A stretch of DNA of 64,000 bases from Leptospira fluminis (GTDB taxonomy: Bacteria; Spirochaetota; Leptospiria; Leptospirales; Leptospiraceae), in contig NZ_RQEV01000017.1 in NCBI RefSeq assembly GCF_004771275.1, positions 62,001-126,000 on the forward strand. Direction: 5' to 3'. Shown piece after piece: positions 48,850 to 59,099 of the stretch (positions within the stretch are counted from its first letter, which is position 1; every line of letters starts with the position of its first letter). Under the pieces are notes generated by a model that saw only the letters and a program-made list of their open reading frames with translations, searched no databases and had not been told where the DNA came from. Made by a program: the position numbers and the translations under genes.

Positions 48850-50664
48850 TTAGCGTCCCGCACGTTTGCGCATATTCGGATCTAGGATCTTTTTGCGCAG
48901 TCTCATGCTCATGGGGGTAACTTCCAGCAATTCGTCATCGTCCAAAAATTCTATATTCTGCTCCAGGCTAAACCTACGAGGGGGAACGAGACGGATCGCT
49001 TCGTCCGCACCCGAAGAACGGACGTTGGTCAATTTCTTTTCGCGGACCGGATTCACTTCTAGATCGTTTTCTCTAGAGTGGATGCCTATGATCATTCCCG
49101 GATACACCGCGGTTTGCGGGTCGATCAGAAGATCTCCCCGTTCCTGTATCTTCCACAGAGCATAGCCGGTGGTTTCTCCCGAGTCCATAGAAATGAGGGC
49201 TCCGTTTTTACGGCCGGGAATCTCTCCCTTATAAATGTCGAAACGGAGATAGCGGCTGGACATGACCCCTTCTCCTTTGGTTTCGGTCACGAAATATCCC
49301 CGGAAGCCGATGATGCCTCTAGTCGGGATCACGAATTCCACCCTGGTCATTCCGGAAGGATGCGCCTCCATCAGTTGGAGTTCGCCTTTCCTTCGGTTCA
49401 GTTCGGCGATGATGCTTCCCGTAAACTGGTCCGGCAGGTCCATGACCATATATTCGTAGGGTTCCAACTTTTCGCCGTTTTCTCCCTTTTTAATGATCAC
49501 TTCCGGACGGGAGACTTGGAGCTCGAATCCTTCTCTGCGCATGGTCTCGATCAATACGGAGAGATGCAGTTCTCCCCTTCCCAAAATCTTGAATCGATCC
49601 TTATCTTCCGTCTCCTCCAAACGCATTGCTACGTTGGTTTCCAACTCCCGATCCAACCTTTCCCGGATATTCCGTGTGGTTACGAACTTTCCCTCTTTGC
49701 TGGCAAACGGAGAGTTATTGACCATGAAGTACATGGACACGGTAGGCTCTTCCACCTCTATGGCAGGCATAGGCGCCGGCTTTCCGGGCTCACATACCGT
49801 GTCTCCGATAAACACGTCGGGAAGTCCGGCAATGGCCACGATGTCCCCCGCTTCGGCGATATCGATTTCGTTCCTTTTCAGACCTTCAAAATTGTATAAT
49901 TTCGTAATTTTTAATATTTGGGCTTCGTCCCGTCCGTTTTTCTTGGGGGACAGCTGGACGACGTTCATCCCTCTTTGGAGATTTCCGTTGTAGATCTTTC
50001 CGATGGCGATCCTTCCGACGTAATCGTTATAATCGAGAGACGTGACTTGGAATTGGAGAGGCGCTTCGGCATTCGCTTTAACGGGAGGAACGTGCTTCAG
50101 AACCATATCTAAAAGAGGATCCAGATCCTTACCCGGAGCGTCCTCCAATTTACCTACGGCCCAGCCTTGCTTTGCTGAAGCGTAGATGATCGGAAAATCC
50201 AATTGTTCGTCGTTGGCGCCCAGATCGCTGAACAGATCGAAGGCCATATCCACGACCGCGGATGGTCTCGCTCCGTCCCTATCTATCTTATTGATGACCA
50301 AAATCGGTTTGTGTCCCAATTGCAGAGACTTGCCCAGTACGAAACGGGTCTGGGGCATGGGTCCGTCGAAAGCGTCCACAAGTAGCAGACAGGAATCCGC
50401 GGTAGAGAGCACACGTTCCACTTCTCCTCCGAAGTCCGCGTGACCGGGAGTGTCCACGATATTGATCCGAGTGCCTTTATAAATCACCGCTGTATTTTTA
50501 GCTTTGATCGTGATCCCTTTCTCCCTTTCCAGGTCGTTATGGTCCATGATCCTTTCGCCGTCTTCCTTGGCGGTGACGGCTCCGGTCTGTCTGAGGATCC
50601 CATCCAGGAGAGTCGTCTTTCCGTGGTCTACGTGTGCGATAATGGCGATATTGCGGATTTCCAT
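48850..50664 (-). CDS. typA: Ribosome-associated GTPase TypA/BipA
   Basis: TypA is an EF-G-like translational GTPase that binds the 70S ribosome under stress and aids assembly. From the ATG at 50664 the protein is 604 residues starting [22 protein letters not shown]. It has the switch motifs [11 protein letters not shown] and [14 protein letters not shown], and the G4 motif NKIDRDGA follows. The C-terminal domains (with [18 protein letters not shown]) are the TypA-specific part. A TTG reading to 50676 is unnecessary. Confidence 0.96.
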   Translation of the reverse strand: MEIRNIAIIAHVDHGKTTLLDGILRQTGAVTAKEDGERIMDHNDLEREKGITIKAKNTAVIYKGTRINIVDTPGHADFGGEVERVLSTADSCLLLVDAFDGPMPQTRFVLGKSLQLGHKPILVINKIDRDGARPSAVVDMAFDLFSDLGANDEQLDFPIIYASAKQGWAVGKLEDAPGKDLDPLLDMVLKHVPPVKANAEAPLQFQVTSLDYNDYVGRIAIGKIYNGNLQRGMNVVQLSPKKNGRDEAQILKITKLYNFEGLKRNEIDIAEAGDIVAIAGLPDVFIGDTVCEPGKPAPMPAIEVEEPTVSMYFMVNNSPFASKEGKFVTTRNIRERLDRELETNVAMRLEETEDKDRFKILGRGELHLSVLIETMRREGFELQVSRPEVIIKKGENGEKLEPYEYMVMDLPDQFTGSIIAELNRRKGELQLMEAHPSGMTRVEFVIPTRGIIGFRGYFVTETKGEGVMSSRYLRFDIYKGEIPGRKNGALISMDSGETTGYALWKIQERGDLLIDPQTAVYPGMIIGIHSRENDLEVNPVREKKLTNVRSSGADEAIRLVPPRRFSLEQNIEFLDDDELLEVTPMSMRLRKKILDPNMRKRAGR

Positions 50665-50769
50665 GCTAAAAACCAAAATTTCCCGAGGGGCCAGGGTGGC
50701 AAGGTCGATTTAGGCCATCGACGCTTTGTACATTACGTTTTCGAAACAAATCGCAGGGACAAAAACCGA

Positions 50770-51627
50770 TCAGATTTCGGGCAGAGGAATACGATCCGTC
50801 TCTCCCGGAACCGTTCCGAAGCGATCCTCTTTCCATTCCTTTTTGGCTCGTTCTATCCTGTCCAAGGAACTGGACACGAAATTCCACCACAGGTGTTTTC
50901 GTTCGGGCAAAGGCTCTCCCCCCAAAAGAATGGCTCGGGTGGCCGTTTCCGCACGGAACTTGATGGATCCCCCCAAAGGGTAGACGGCCATTTCCCCGAC
51001 TCCCACGATCCTGCCTTCCGCGTCTAGACTTCCTCTGGCGACGTAAACCGCGGCCTCTTGGCTGGAAGGAACGGGAAGTTCTACCTCCGCTCCCGGCTCG
51101 ATTTCGAAATCCGCATAGAACAATGGAGAATACGTTTTTACGGGAGAAACCTCTCCCAAAAAGGATCCGGCGATCAGCCTCAGTTCCCAACCCCCTCCGC
51201 TCAATTCCGGAAATTCATCCCTACCGTAATGAAAAAATTCGGGCGGAGTCTCCTCGTATTCTTGGGGTAAAGCCGCCCAAGTCTGGATTCCCTCCAGGAT
51301 CTGATACTCCGGATCCGGTTGGGAATGCTCGCTGTGAGCGATTCCGGAACCGGCGGTCATCCAATTGACTTCGTACGGGCGAATGATCTGCCTGGTCCCT
51401 AAAGTATCCTTATGCAATACCACACCGTCGTACAGATACGTAACCGTGGACAAACCGATGTGAGGATGGGATCGAACGAGTAATTCTTCTCCGGTTTTCA
51501 GAGAAACCGGCCCCATATGATCGAGAAAAACGAAGGGGCCGACGGCCCGAGTTTCGATATTCGGAAGAATCCTGCGAACCGTAAATCCATCGCCCAGATC
51601 CTTCAATTTTCCGGTAAGGTATTTCAT
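50770..51627 (-). CDS. Pirin family protein
   Basis: From the ATG at 51627 the protein is 285 residues with the N-terminal bicupin signature: [28 protein letters not shown] and [19 protein letters not shown]. The second cupin and the pirin C-terminal domain follow. The metal-binding histidines (PHIG and HSE) are present. Pirins bind iron and some oxidise quercetin or act as regulators. It is transcribed toward typA with about 105 bases between them. Confidence 0.92.
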   Translation of the reverse strand: MKYLTGKLKDLGDGFTVRRILPNIETRAVGPFVFLDHMGPVSLKTGEELLVRSHPHIGLSTVTYLYDGVVLHKDTLGTRQIIRPYEVNWMTAGSGIAHSEHSQPDPEYQILEGIQTWAALPQEYEETPPEFFHYGRDEFPELSGGGWELRLIAGSFLGEVSPVKTYSPLFYADFEIEPGAEVELPVPSSQEAAVYVARGSLDAEGRIVGVGEMAVYPLGGSIKFRAETATRAILLGGEPLPERKHLWWNFVSSSLDRIERAKKEWKEDRFGTVPGETDRIPLPEI

Positions 51628-51766
51628 ATCAATTCTTAGACAAGTCGCGAATTCGTTGACACGATTCAAAAATGGGATTTCCTTCGCATTCCGGTCCGTG
51701 ATCTTTCATCCGTCGCTCTGTTCTAGTTTGAAGTTTTTTGAAGTCAATTACTATGGCTCCCTGCGA

Positions 51767-54160
51767 ATGCATAAATTTTTCTTTTCCGCCTGTATTTTTC
51801 TCTTTTTAACGGGGGGAAGTTCCCTCTTTTCCGAACCCCTGCTACTGGATGGAGAAGAATCCCGGAGCATATCCGATCGAATGGAATATTTTCAGGATGA
51901 AACCGGCAAACTGGAATTGCCGGATATTCTTCGGACTTCTCCTTCCTTCCTACCGAACCGCAGGAAAAATCTTCACTTAGGCTATACGAATTCGGCGGTA
52001 TGGGTCCGCTTCTCCCTCCGGAACGCGGATCTCCATGGTCAGGAATATCTGATCGTTTCCGAATTTCCCTATTCGGATCGGATCGTTTTTCACGAAACAA
52101 AAAAGGGAAATATCCTGCGTTCCGTTACCACGGGAGACACCCTACCTTTCCACACTCGGGATCTAAAGCACAGGTATTTCGCGTTCAAAACAGACTTCGA
52201 ATCGGGGGAAACCAAAGAGTATTATCTGCGTTATACCAACGACGGCCCCATGAACATTCCCCTCGTCGTCAGCCCCACGAGAATTTATCTGGAAAAAAGC
52301 ACCGCCGAAACTCTTGCACTCGGATTTTTTTACGGGTGCATACTGATTATGATACTGTACAATTTTTTCCTGTTCACTTCCATTCGAGAACTGGACTATT
52401 TGTATTACGTAATATACCTGGTTTTCGTTTTTCTGACTCAGATCAGTTTTAACGGACTTGCGAATCGATTCCTTTGGGGAGAATTTCCGACATGGGGAAA
52501 CGTTTCCACGAACGTTCTTTCCTTATTTGCGTTCTGCTCTTCCTCGCTGTTCAGCATGCAATACCTCCGACTTACGAAACGTTCCTTCGCAAACCGGATT
52601 CTGAAAATCTTTGCGGTTTCCACCTTCGTTTTCGGAGTCGCGTCGATCTTTGCGTCGATCCGTTTCTCCTCTTTGGTCGCCGTTTCCATCGGCTTGGTCC
52701 ATCCGATCCTATTGATCGGCATCGGATTGATAAGACGCCTCCAAGGATATAAACCCGCCGGATTCTTTTTACTCGCCTGGATCTCGATGGAGGCCGCGAT
52801 TTTTCTCACCTCGCTCCAAAGGTTAGGAGTATTCGATTCCGTTATGTTAGGGGAATACGCGATTCATGTAGGCACTACCTTCGAGGTTACCCTTCTTTCC
52901 TTCGGCCTTGCCAACAGCATCAATTCACTCAAGGAAGAGAAACAGCGGATGATCCTGGCCCAAAACGAGACCCTTGAGGAAAGGATCGCGGTCAAAACGA
53001 AGGATTTGGAAATCGCCAAGGAACAGGCGGAGGAGGCAAACCTTCAAAAGTCCAAATTTCTCGCCCACATGAGCCACGAAATCAGGACTCCGATGAACGG
53101 AATATTAGCGATGTCTAAAATGCTTTTGGAATCGGAGCCGCCGGGAGAAAAAAAGGAAACCCTAGGTATCATAGCCGCCGGGGCCGATAATTTACTTACG
53201 ATCATCAACGATATCCTGGACCTATCGAGAATCGAATCGGGAAAATTGGACCTGGTATACGAGTCCTTCCGTATCGACCATTTTCTGTCGGAGATACTCG
53301 GAATCATCCGCCTCCAGACCGAAGAAAAAGGGATCGCCCTGAAGCTGCACAAATCCTCCGAAGTTCCCGAATTCATCCGTACCGACAAGACCCGCTTGGC
53401 CCAGATCCTGCTGAACCTTCTCGGAAATTCCTCCAAATTCACTTCCCAAGGGGAAATTCGATTGTCCGTAGGCGTTCGGGAAAAAGCCGCCGACTCGGTG
53501 TTACTGGAATTTTCCGTGAGGGATACCGGGATCGGAATTCCGGAGAACCGGATCCCCCAGTTGTTTCAGCCGTTCACACAAGGGGATAATTCCATCACGA
53601 GGGATTACGGAGGAACCGGTCTCGGGTTGGCGATTTCCAAACGTTTGACGGAATTACTTGCCGGCAGGATTTCCGTGCAAAGCAAACCGGGAGCTTGGAC
53701 GGAATTTACGTTTACGATCTCTTGCGAAGAATCCGGAAAAAATTCCGAAAAAACCGTGGAACCGACCCCGACACCGCCCCCTGTGGAAACCGAGATTCTG
53801 GTCGTGGATGACAACGCGGCCAACCAAATCATCGTGGAACGGATCCTGAAAAAAATCGGCCACTCGGTGACCATCGCCTCCGGAGGAAAGGAAGCTTTGG
53901 AATGGCTAGGGAAAAAGAAATTTTCGGTCATTTTAATGGATCTGGAGATGCCCGGACTGGACGGTTTCGAAACTACGAGAAGGATCAGAAACGATTCGAA
54001 AGGGGGAAAAGACCCGATCATCATCGCCTTGACCGCTCATGTGATGAAGGAATTCGAACAGCTCAGCTACGAGGCCGGTATGAACGATTTTTTATCCAAA
54101 CCGATAGACCCGGCCGTTTTGCGGGAAAGGATCGAATACTGGATCCGAAAATCGGCCTGA
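51767..54160 (+). CDS. 7TMR-DISM hybrid sensor histidine kinase
   Basis: From the ATG at 51767 the protein is 797 residues. It has a signal peptide, an extracytoplasmic 7TMR-DISMED2 domain (about 20-160) and seven membrane helices (about 175-385). A coiled coil leads to HisKA (phosphorylatable His in FLAHMSHEIRTPMNG) and an HATPase with LAQILLNLLGNSSKFT and GTGLGLAIS. A receiver domain ends it, whose phosphoryl-accepting Asp is in VILMDLEMPGLDG. It senses an envelope ligand, phosphorylates its own receiver and passes the phosphoryl group to an unknown phosphotransfer partner. Confidence 0.93.
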   Translation: MHKFFFSACIFLFLTGGSSLFSEPLLLDGEESRSISDRMEYFQDETGKLELPDILRTSPSFLPNRRKNLHLGYTNSAVWVRFSLRNADLHGQEYLIVSEFPYSDRIVFHETKKGNILRSVTTGDTLPFHTRDLKHRYFAFKTDFESGETKEYYLRYTNDGPMNIPLVVSPTRIYLEKSTAETLALGFFYGCILIMILYNFFLFTSIRELDYLYYVIYLVFVFLTQISFNGLANRFLWGEFPTWGNVSTNVLSLFAFCSSSLFSMQYLRLTKRSFANRILKIFAVSTFVFGVASIFASIRFSSLVAVSIGLVHPILLIGIGLIRRLQGYKPAGFFLLAWISMEAAIFLTSLQRLGVFDSVMLGEYAIHVGTTFEVTLLSFGLANSINSLKEEKQRMILAQNETLEERIAVKTKDLEIAKEQAEEANLQKSKFLAHMSHEIRTPMNGILAMSKMLLESEPPGEKKETLGIIAAGADNLLTIINDILDLSRIESGKLDLVYESFRIDHFLSEILGIIRLQTEEKGIALKLHKSSEVPEFIRTDKTRLAQILLNLLGNSSKFTSQGEIRLSVGVREKAADSVLLEFSVRDTGIGIPENRIPQLFQPFTQGDNSITRDYGGTGLGLAISKRLTELLAGRISVQSKPGAWTEFTFTISCEESGKNSEKTVEPTPTPPPVETEILVVDDNAANQIIVERILKKIGHSVTIASGGKEALEWLGKKKFSVILMDLEMPGLDGFETTRRIRNDSKGGKDPIIIALTAHVMKEFEQLSYEAGMNDFLSKPIDPAVLRERIEYWIRKSA

Positions 54161-54288
54161 AGCAACTAGGCAGGGAATCCCGTCGCACCCAAACCGGCCG
54201 AAAATCGAGACGACTAGGCCTACCGAAGCAACTTGACAGGAGATCTTGCCGCACCAAACTGGTCAAAAATCGAGACAACTAGGCCTAG
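54159..54288 (+). repeat. Imperfect tandem 65-bp repeat in the rplU leader
   Basis: Unit 1 (54159-54224) and unit 2 (54225-54288) share GAAGCAACT at the start, CGCACC in the middle and AAAATCGAGAC followed by ACTAGGCCTA at the end. They agree at about four in five positions. The first two bases overlap the kinase stop and the array ends 6 bases before the rplU ATG. Unit 2 also ends in the palindrome CTAGGCCTAG and contains TTGACA. Confidence 0.8.
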
Positions 54289-54294
54289 AATACG

Positions 54295-54606
54295 ATGTTC
54301 GCGATCATATCTGTCGGGAATCGACAATTTAAAGTAACCCAGGATTCTGAATTCCTGACGGAAAAAACCGGAAAAAAACCCGGAGATACCTTCGATGCTA
54401 AGGTTTTACTGTTCGCCGAGAACAACAAGGTTCATATCGGTTCTCCCGATCTGAAATCCGCCAAGGTCTCCTTGAAGGTCGTGGACGACGTTAAAGGCGA
54501 AAAAATCCGCGGTTATATTTATAAAAAGCGCAAGAACTCCCAAAGAACCTGGGGCCACAGACAACAGCTCCAGAAACTAAAGGTAGTTTCCCTCTCGGCG
54601 GTTTGA
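54295..54606 (+). CDS. rplU: 50S ribosomal protein L21
   Basis: The 103-residue protein begins [16 protein letters not shown] and ends with [21 protein letters not shown], the L21 signature. It binds 23S rRNA in the large subunit. No strong ribosome site is visible before the ATG, and the leader holds the tandem 65-bp repeat. Its stop overlaps the next gene by 4 bases. Confidence 0.96.
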   Translation: MFAIISVGNRQFKVTQDSEFLTEKTGKKPGDTFDAKVLLFAENNKVHIGSPDLKSAKVSLKVVDDVKGEKIRGYIYKKRKNSQRTWGHRQQLQKLKVVSLSAV

Positions 54607-54923
54607 TCCGAGTAAAAATCCTCCGCAAGGGAGAAGGGTTCCAAGGCTTAGAATCGGTCGGACATGCATCGACTCGACAAGGCGCCAAAGGATCCAATCT
54701 ACTCTGCGCGGCGGTCGGGACTCTGGTCCAATCCTTATACCTCCACCTCTGGAGGGAAGGAAAGGCGGAATCCGCGGAAATCCGGGACGGTTTCTTGAAA
54801 TTCGAGATCCGCTCCGGTTACGAAACTGATCTCCATGTCCGAGCGAACTTCGGTTTAGTAAGGGACGGACTGGAAAATTTGAGGGAACAGTATCCCTCTG
54901 AAATAGAACTCATAGGAGAATAG
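54603..54923 (+). CDS. prp: Ribosomal-processing cysteine protease Prp homologue
   Basis: The 106-residue protein has the Prp catalytic pair: His21 in SVGHAST and Cys35 in SNLLCAAVG. In Staphylococcus, Prp removes an N-terminal extension from L27. Here it lies between rplU and rpmA as in Firmicutes, but the L27 next to it has no extension, so its substrate may differ. It overlaps rplU by 4 bases and precedes rpmA by 3 bases. Confidence 0.9.
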   Translation: MIRVKILRKGEGFQGLESVGHASTRQGAKGSNLLCAAVGTLVQSLYLHLWREGKAESAEIRDGFLKFEIRSGYETDLHVRANFGLVRDGLENLREQYPSEIELIGE

Positions 54924-54926
54924 ACG

Positions 54927-55181
54927 ATGGCACATAAGAAAGGTGGCGGTTCTTCGAAAAACGGACGGGATTCCCAATCCAAACGTCTCGGCGTTAAACG
55001 TTTCGGAGGAGAGCTGGTTTTGGCCGGTAACATTCTGGTCCGCCAAAGAGGTACCAGACTCCAAGCGGGCAAAAACGTCGGGTTAGGAAAAGATCATACT
55101 CTTTTCTCCTTGGTTCATGGTAGAGTGAAATTCGAGCAGGTTACCAAGACCAAAATGCAAGTTTCGGTTTATCCGGAATAA
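54927..55181 (+). CDS. rpmA: 50S ribosomal protein L27
   Basis: The 84-residue protein begins [20 protein letters not shown] and continues with the [20 protein letters not shown] core. Its N-terminus reaches the peptidyl-transferase centre. It matches the short Escherichia coli type, without the Firmicute extension that Prp cleaves. It ends the rplU-prp-rpmA group before a terminator. Confidence 0.97.
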   Translation: MAHKKGGGSSKNGRDSQSKRLGVKRFGGELVLAGNILVRQRGTRLQAGKNVGLGKDHTLFSLVHGRVKFEQVTKTKMQVSVYPE

Positions 55182-55212
55182 AGCTAGCTCCTATACTAAA
55201 TTAGGAGATTTG

Positions 55213-55256
55213 AAAAAGAAAGGCCGCTGAGGAATCCTCCTCTAGCCTTTCTTTTT
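55213..55256 (+). terminator. Terminator or attenuator between rpmA and obgE
   Basis: AAAAAGAAAGGC and GCCTTTCTTTTT are perfect 12-bp arms enclosing a second small AGGA/TCCT pairing, and the T-rich end serves as U-tract. It lies 32 bases after rpmA and 23 before obgE, so obgE and its followers may be transcribed partly or separately. Confidence 0.8.
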
Positions 55257-55279
55257 CTGTTTCAGGACGATAAACCAGA

Positions 55280-56335
55280 ATGGAAAAGTTCGTAGACGAA
55301 ATCGTAATCGAGGTGACTGCGGGCCACGGCGGAGCCGGTTCCATGCACTTTCGTCACGAGAAATATGTAGAGTTCGGCGGACCCGACGGGGGTGACGGAG
55401 GAATAGGCGGAGACGTCTTATTCCGAACGAACCTTTCCATGATCACTCTGGACAGGTATCTTACGAAAAGAAAATTCCGAGCCATGGAGGGATTTCCGGG
55501 AGAAGGAAACAATCGCTCCGGAAAGAAAGGAGAGGACCTGATTCTTTTCGTTCCCTTAGGAACCCAGATCTACGACGAAGACAGCGGCGAACTTCTTTTC
55601 GACTTTGTTGCCGACGAATTGGAGTTCTGCGTGGCGAAGGGAGGACGCGGAGGAAAAGGGAATTCGCATTTCAAATCCTCCACTCACCAAGCGCCGAAAT
55701 TTTCCCAGCCCGGAGAGGACGGAGAATATAGACACCTTCGTCTGAGCCTAAAATTGCTCGCGGATGTGGGCATCGTAGGGCTTCCGAACGCGGGCAAATC
55801 CACCCTACTCTCCAAAATCACGGAGGCCCATCCCAAAATAGCGGGTTATGCATTCACTACCCTTTCTCCCAATCTAGGAGTGGTAAAAAGAAGGGGGGAT
55901 ATCTATCGTTATACGATCGCGGATATTCCCGGAATCGTGGAGGGGGCCAGCAAAGGAATAGGACTCGGACTCTCCTTTTTGAGGCATATAGAACGGGTAA
56001 AAGGGATCCTTTATGTTTTCGACGCCAGCGCTTTGGATATAGAATCCGACTTTAAAATGCTGAGAGCCGAATTAGAAACTTATAATAAACTATTGTTAGA
56101 TCGCCCCCATTTGATCGTGCTGAACAAGATCGACGTGTGGGAAGACCAAAACTTCACCAAAGAACTCCTAAATTCCGTTTCTTCTTTGGGTAAAGTGGTC
56201 CCGATTTCAGCCAAGGAATCGGTCAATCTAGAGCGATTGCTGGAGATCATGGACGAAACCTTCTTTAGGCACGAATTGGAGAAGCATAAGGTAACCGACG
56301 AAGAAAGACAAAATACGGACGCCCAAGATGAATAG
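55280..56335 (+). CDS. obgE: Obg/CgtA ribosome-associated GTPase
   Basis: Obg binds the 50S subunit and links ribosome assembly to growth control. The 351-residue protein has the glycine-rich Obg fold (about 1-155: [32 protein letters not shown]). Its GTPase domain has [19 protein letters not shown] and LNKID. The C-terminus is short and polar. It overlaps proB by 8 bases, so both are coupled. Confidence 0.97.
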   Translation: MEKFVDEIVIEVTAGHGGAGSMHFRHEKYVEFGGPDGGDGGIGGDVLFRTNLSMITLDRYLTKRKFRAMEGFPGEGNNRSGKKGEDLILFVPLGTQIYDEDSGELLFDFVADELEFCVAKGGRGGKGNSHFKSSTHQAPKFSQPGEDGEYRHLRLSLKLLADVGIVGLPNAGKSTLLSKITEAHPKIAGYAFTTLSPNLGVVKRRGDIYRYTIADIPGIVEGASKGIGLGLSFLRHIERVKGILYVFDASALDIESDFKMLRAELETYNKLLLDRPHLIVLNKIDVWEDQNFTKELLNSVSSLGKVVPISAKESVNLERLLEIMDETFFRHELEKHKVTDEERQNTDAQDE

Positions 56336-57191
56336 GTCGGATTTGGACGAAAAAATCCGGAACGCAAACACCGTCGTAATCAAAATCGGCTCGGCAAGAT
56401 TATCCGGCTCGGAAGAGGAAGTGAACGACTTTCTATTCCAGCTGGTAGCTGACGTGCGTCACCTGCGCGATCAGGGAAAAAAAGTCGTAGTGGTCTCTTC
56501 GGGCGCGATAGCAAGGGGAAGAAAGATGTCCGAAACTCTTCCCGCAATAGTGAACGCGGGAGACTCGCTTTCCGAGAAGCAGGCCTTGGCCGCGATGGGG
56601 CAAAACCGTCTCGTTAATCTCTACGACAGTTTCTTTTCCAAGGTCAATCTACCCATCGCTCAGATCCTATTCGGAGTCCTGGATCTGGAAACGGGGGAAG
56701 GATTCAAAAACCTGAAAAACACATTCCGCCAACTATTGGATTGGGGAATACTCCCGATCGTGAACGAAAACGATTCCGTAGCCACGGAAGAACTTAAGTT
56801 CGGAGACAACGACGTTTTGTCCGCCGTGGTCAGTCTAATCGTAGAAGCCGATATCCTCGTCATCCTTACGGGAGTCTCCGGTTTCTTGCGGGAAGGAAAA
56901 ACCGTTTCTTATCTTCCGGAAGTCGGTTCGGAGGAGCTCGCGAACGCGGGAGGTCCGAGCGGCCCGGGAACGGGGGGGATGTATACCAAACTCAAGGCGG
57001 CGACCATCCTGAAAGAGGCCGGAATTCCTACGGGAATCATTGACGGAGCGGAGAAAAACTGCGTGCGTCGTTTCTTGGAAGAGAATAGACTGGGGACATT
57101 GGTGGGAGGAAACGGCAAAAACCGTTCCTATTCCGAGGAGGAGATCAAATCCATCCTCCAATCCAAGAGAAACGGAGGAACATCCAGATGA
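56328..57191 (+). CDS. proB: Glutamate 5-kinase (short form without PUA domain)
   Basis: ProB phosphorylates glutamate in the first step of proline synthesis. The 287-residue protein has the amino-acid-kinase fold: [42 protein letters not shown] and [12 protein letters not shown]. The PUA domain of the 367-residue Escherichia coli enzyme is missing; this shortened form occurs in several bacteria. It is followed by proA with a 4-base overlap. Confidence 0.95.
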   Translation: MNRSDLDEKIRNANTVVIKIGSARLSGSEEEVNDFLFQLVADVRHLRDQGKKVVVVSSGAIARGRKMSETLPAIVNAGDSLSEKQALAAMGQNRLVNLYDSFFSKVNLPIAQILFGVLDLETGEGFKNLKNTFRQLLDWGILPIVNENDSVATEELKFGDNDVLSAVVSLIVEADILVILTGVSGFLREGKTVSYLPEVGSEELANAGGPSGPGTGGMYTKLKAATILKEAGIPTGIIDGAEKNCVRRFLEENRLGTLVGGNGKNRSYSEEEIKSILQSKRNGGTSR

Positions 57192-58450
57192 TCCAAAGAT
57201 CCGTCGAACTCGAATACGTGGAGGAACTCTGCCGCAAGGCCCAGATCGCCTCCCGTGAATTACGAAAACTGAATACTTTCCGCAAAAACTCCGTCTTGGA
57301 AAAACTCGCCGAAGCCTTACTATCGAGAAAATCGACGATCCTCTCTGAGAACGCCAAGGATCTTGCCGCAGGTAAGGAAAAGGGATTGTCGGAAGCGATG
57401 TTGGATCGTTTAGCGTTGGATGATAAGAGGATCTCCAACCTCTCTAAGGCCGTGCTGGAAATCAGGGCCCTCCCCGATCCGATCGGAGAAGTGATCCGCG
57501 GACTCACTCTTCCTAACGGAATCAAACTCTCTACGAAGCGGGTCCCCTTAGGCGTAGTCATGGTGATTTACGAATCCAGACCGAACGTGACGATAGATGT
57601 GGGAGCTCTTTCCTTCAAATCGGGGAACTCCTGCATTTTAAGAGGAGGGAGCGAGGCATTTCATTCGAACCGTATTCTTTCCGACATCTTTCGGGATTGC
57701 ATTTCGGCTGCGGGTATTTCTCCGGACGCCGTCACCTTTGTGGACCAAACGGACCGTGAATTCATGGTCCCGTTCTTAAAGCAGACTCGCACCATAGACT
57801 TAGTGGTTCCCAGAGGAGGGGAAGGGTTGATCCGTTTCGTTTCCGAAAACTCCCTGATCCCCGTAGTCAAGCACGACAAAGGGGTCGTAAATCTGTACAT
57901 AGACAAGACGGCCGATCCTAAAAAAGCGGTTCCGATCGCGTTGAATTCCAAAGTGCAACGCCCGGGAGTCTGCAATGCGGTCGAAAATTTGGTTCTCCAT
58001 TCCGGCTATCCTCGGTCTAGAGAACTGTTGCAATCCCTCTCCGAGCAAGGAGTCAGACTTTTGTTGGATCCTCCTTCACTGGCTTTGTTTCCTTCCGGTG
58101 AACCGGTTAAAAACGAGGACTATTGGGAGGAATTTTTGGACCTCCGACTCTCCGTAAAAACGGTGGATACCATCGAGGAAGCCGTGCATTTTATCTCGGA
58201 AACTTCCTCCGGTCATACGGAAGCCATAGTGACGGAGGATCTGCAAGCGGCTAACTACTTTACGGAATCCTTAGACTCCGCCGCACTCTTCGTGAATGTC
58301 TCCACAAGGTTCCATGACGGAGGAGAATTCGGACTAGGCGCGGAAGTGGGAATTTCCACCGGCAAACTTCACGTTCGAGGACCGATGGGGCTGGTGCATC
58401 TTACGACCACGACCACATTCGCGGAAGGAGAAGGTCAGGTCCGGAGTTGA
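57188..58450 (+). CDS. proA: Glutamate-5-semialdehyde dehydrogenase (gamma-glutamyl phosphate reductase)
   Basis: ProA reduces gamma-glutamyl phosphate with NADPH, the second step of proline synthesis. The 420-residue protein has [32 protein letters not shown] and the catalytic cysteine in [38 protein letters not shown] lies at the C-terminus. It lies in proB-proA order, overlapping proB by 4 bases, with nadD 22 bases downstream. Confidence 0.97.
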   Translation: MIQRSVELEYVEELCRKAQIASRELRKLNTFRKNSVLEKLAEALLSRKSTILSENAKDLAAGKEKGLSEAMLDRLALDDKRISNLSKAVLEIRALPDPIGEVIRGLTLPNGIKLSTKRVPLGVVMVIYESRPNVTIDVGALSFKSGNSCILRGGSEAFHSNRILSDIFRDCISAAGISPDAVTFVDQTDREFMVPFLKQTRTIDLVVPRGGEGLIRFVSENSLIPVVKHDKGVVNLYIDKTADPKKAVPIALNSKVQRPGVCNAVENLVLHSGYPRSRELLQSLSEQGVRLLLDPPSLALFPSGEPVKNEDYWEEFLDLRLSVKTVDTIEEAVHFISETSSGHTEAIVTEDLQAANYFTESLDSAALFVNVSTRFHDGGEFGLGAEVGISTGKLHVRGPMGLVHLTTTTTFAEGEGQVRS

Positions 58451-58472
58451 TTCCGAAACCTCGAGAGGACTC

Positions 58473-59096
58473 ATGCCGATTCCTGCCGCGAAGCCGAATG
58501 TAACGGGAATTTTCGGCGGTAGTTTCGATCCTCCTCATCTGGGACATCTCGGAATTGCGGAATCCTTTTGGCGGGAATTTCCGGAGGCCTCCGAACTTTT
58601 AATCATTCCCAACTCCCTCTCTCCGGCAAAAAACGAAAAGCACGTTTCGGCAGGAATCATTCTGGACATGCTCCATCTACAATTCGGAGAAATAAAAAAC
58701 ACTAGAATCCTGGACCTGGAACTGCAAAGATCCGGTCCGAGTTATACGTACGATACCTTAACCGAACTCAAGAGAACCATGCCGGAACGGGATTATCTCC
58801 TGTTGGTCGGAGAAGACCAGTACGTCTCCTTTCATCTTTGGAAAGAATGGGAAGGGATCCTATCTCTTGTAACTACTCTTCTCGTATTTCGCAGAACCTC
58901 CGAAATCATCCCTCTCAATCCGGAATTGGATCGTTTCTCCGAAAAGATCGTTTTCCTAAAAAATCCGATCGTTCCCGGTGCTTCCTGCGACCTCCGAGGG
59001 GAACTTCCGGAAGCGATCCGGACGAAACGGAAACCGATTGCGCTTACCGAGGCGGTGTGGCAAAAGATTCTAGAGACGAACTCTTATTCGAAGTGA
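58473..59096 (+). CDS. nadD: Nicotinate-nucleotide adenylyltransferase
   Basis: NadD joins nicotinate mononucleotide and ATP to make deamido-NAD. The 207-residue protein begins with GIFGGSFDPPHLGHL, the nucleotidyltransferase HxGH motif, and contains VGEDQYVSFHLWKEWE. Near the C-terminus the usual ISSTxIR motif is replaced by SCDLR. That is a departure from consensus, but the fold and operon context remain convincing. yqeK follows after 3 bases. Confidence 0.92.
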   Translation: MPIPAAKPNVTGIFGGSFDPPHLGHLGIAESFWREFPEASELLIIPNSLSPAKNEKHVSAGIILDMLHLQFGEIKNTRILDLELQRSGPSYTYDTLTELKRTMPERDYLLLVGEDQYVSFHLWKEWEGILSLVTTLLVFRRTSEIIPLNPELDRFSEKIVFLKNPIVPGASCDLRGELPEAIRTKRKPIALTEAVWQKILETNSYSK

Positions 59097-59099
59097 ATC

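Noticed and set aside
54159..54288. Two-unit repeat considered as a minimal CRISPR
   Set aside because: Only two adjacent imperfect units with no spacers and no cas genes nearby; it is a tandem duplication.
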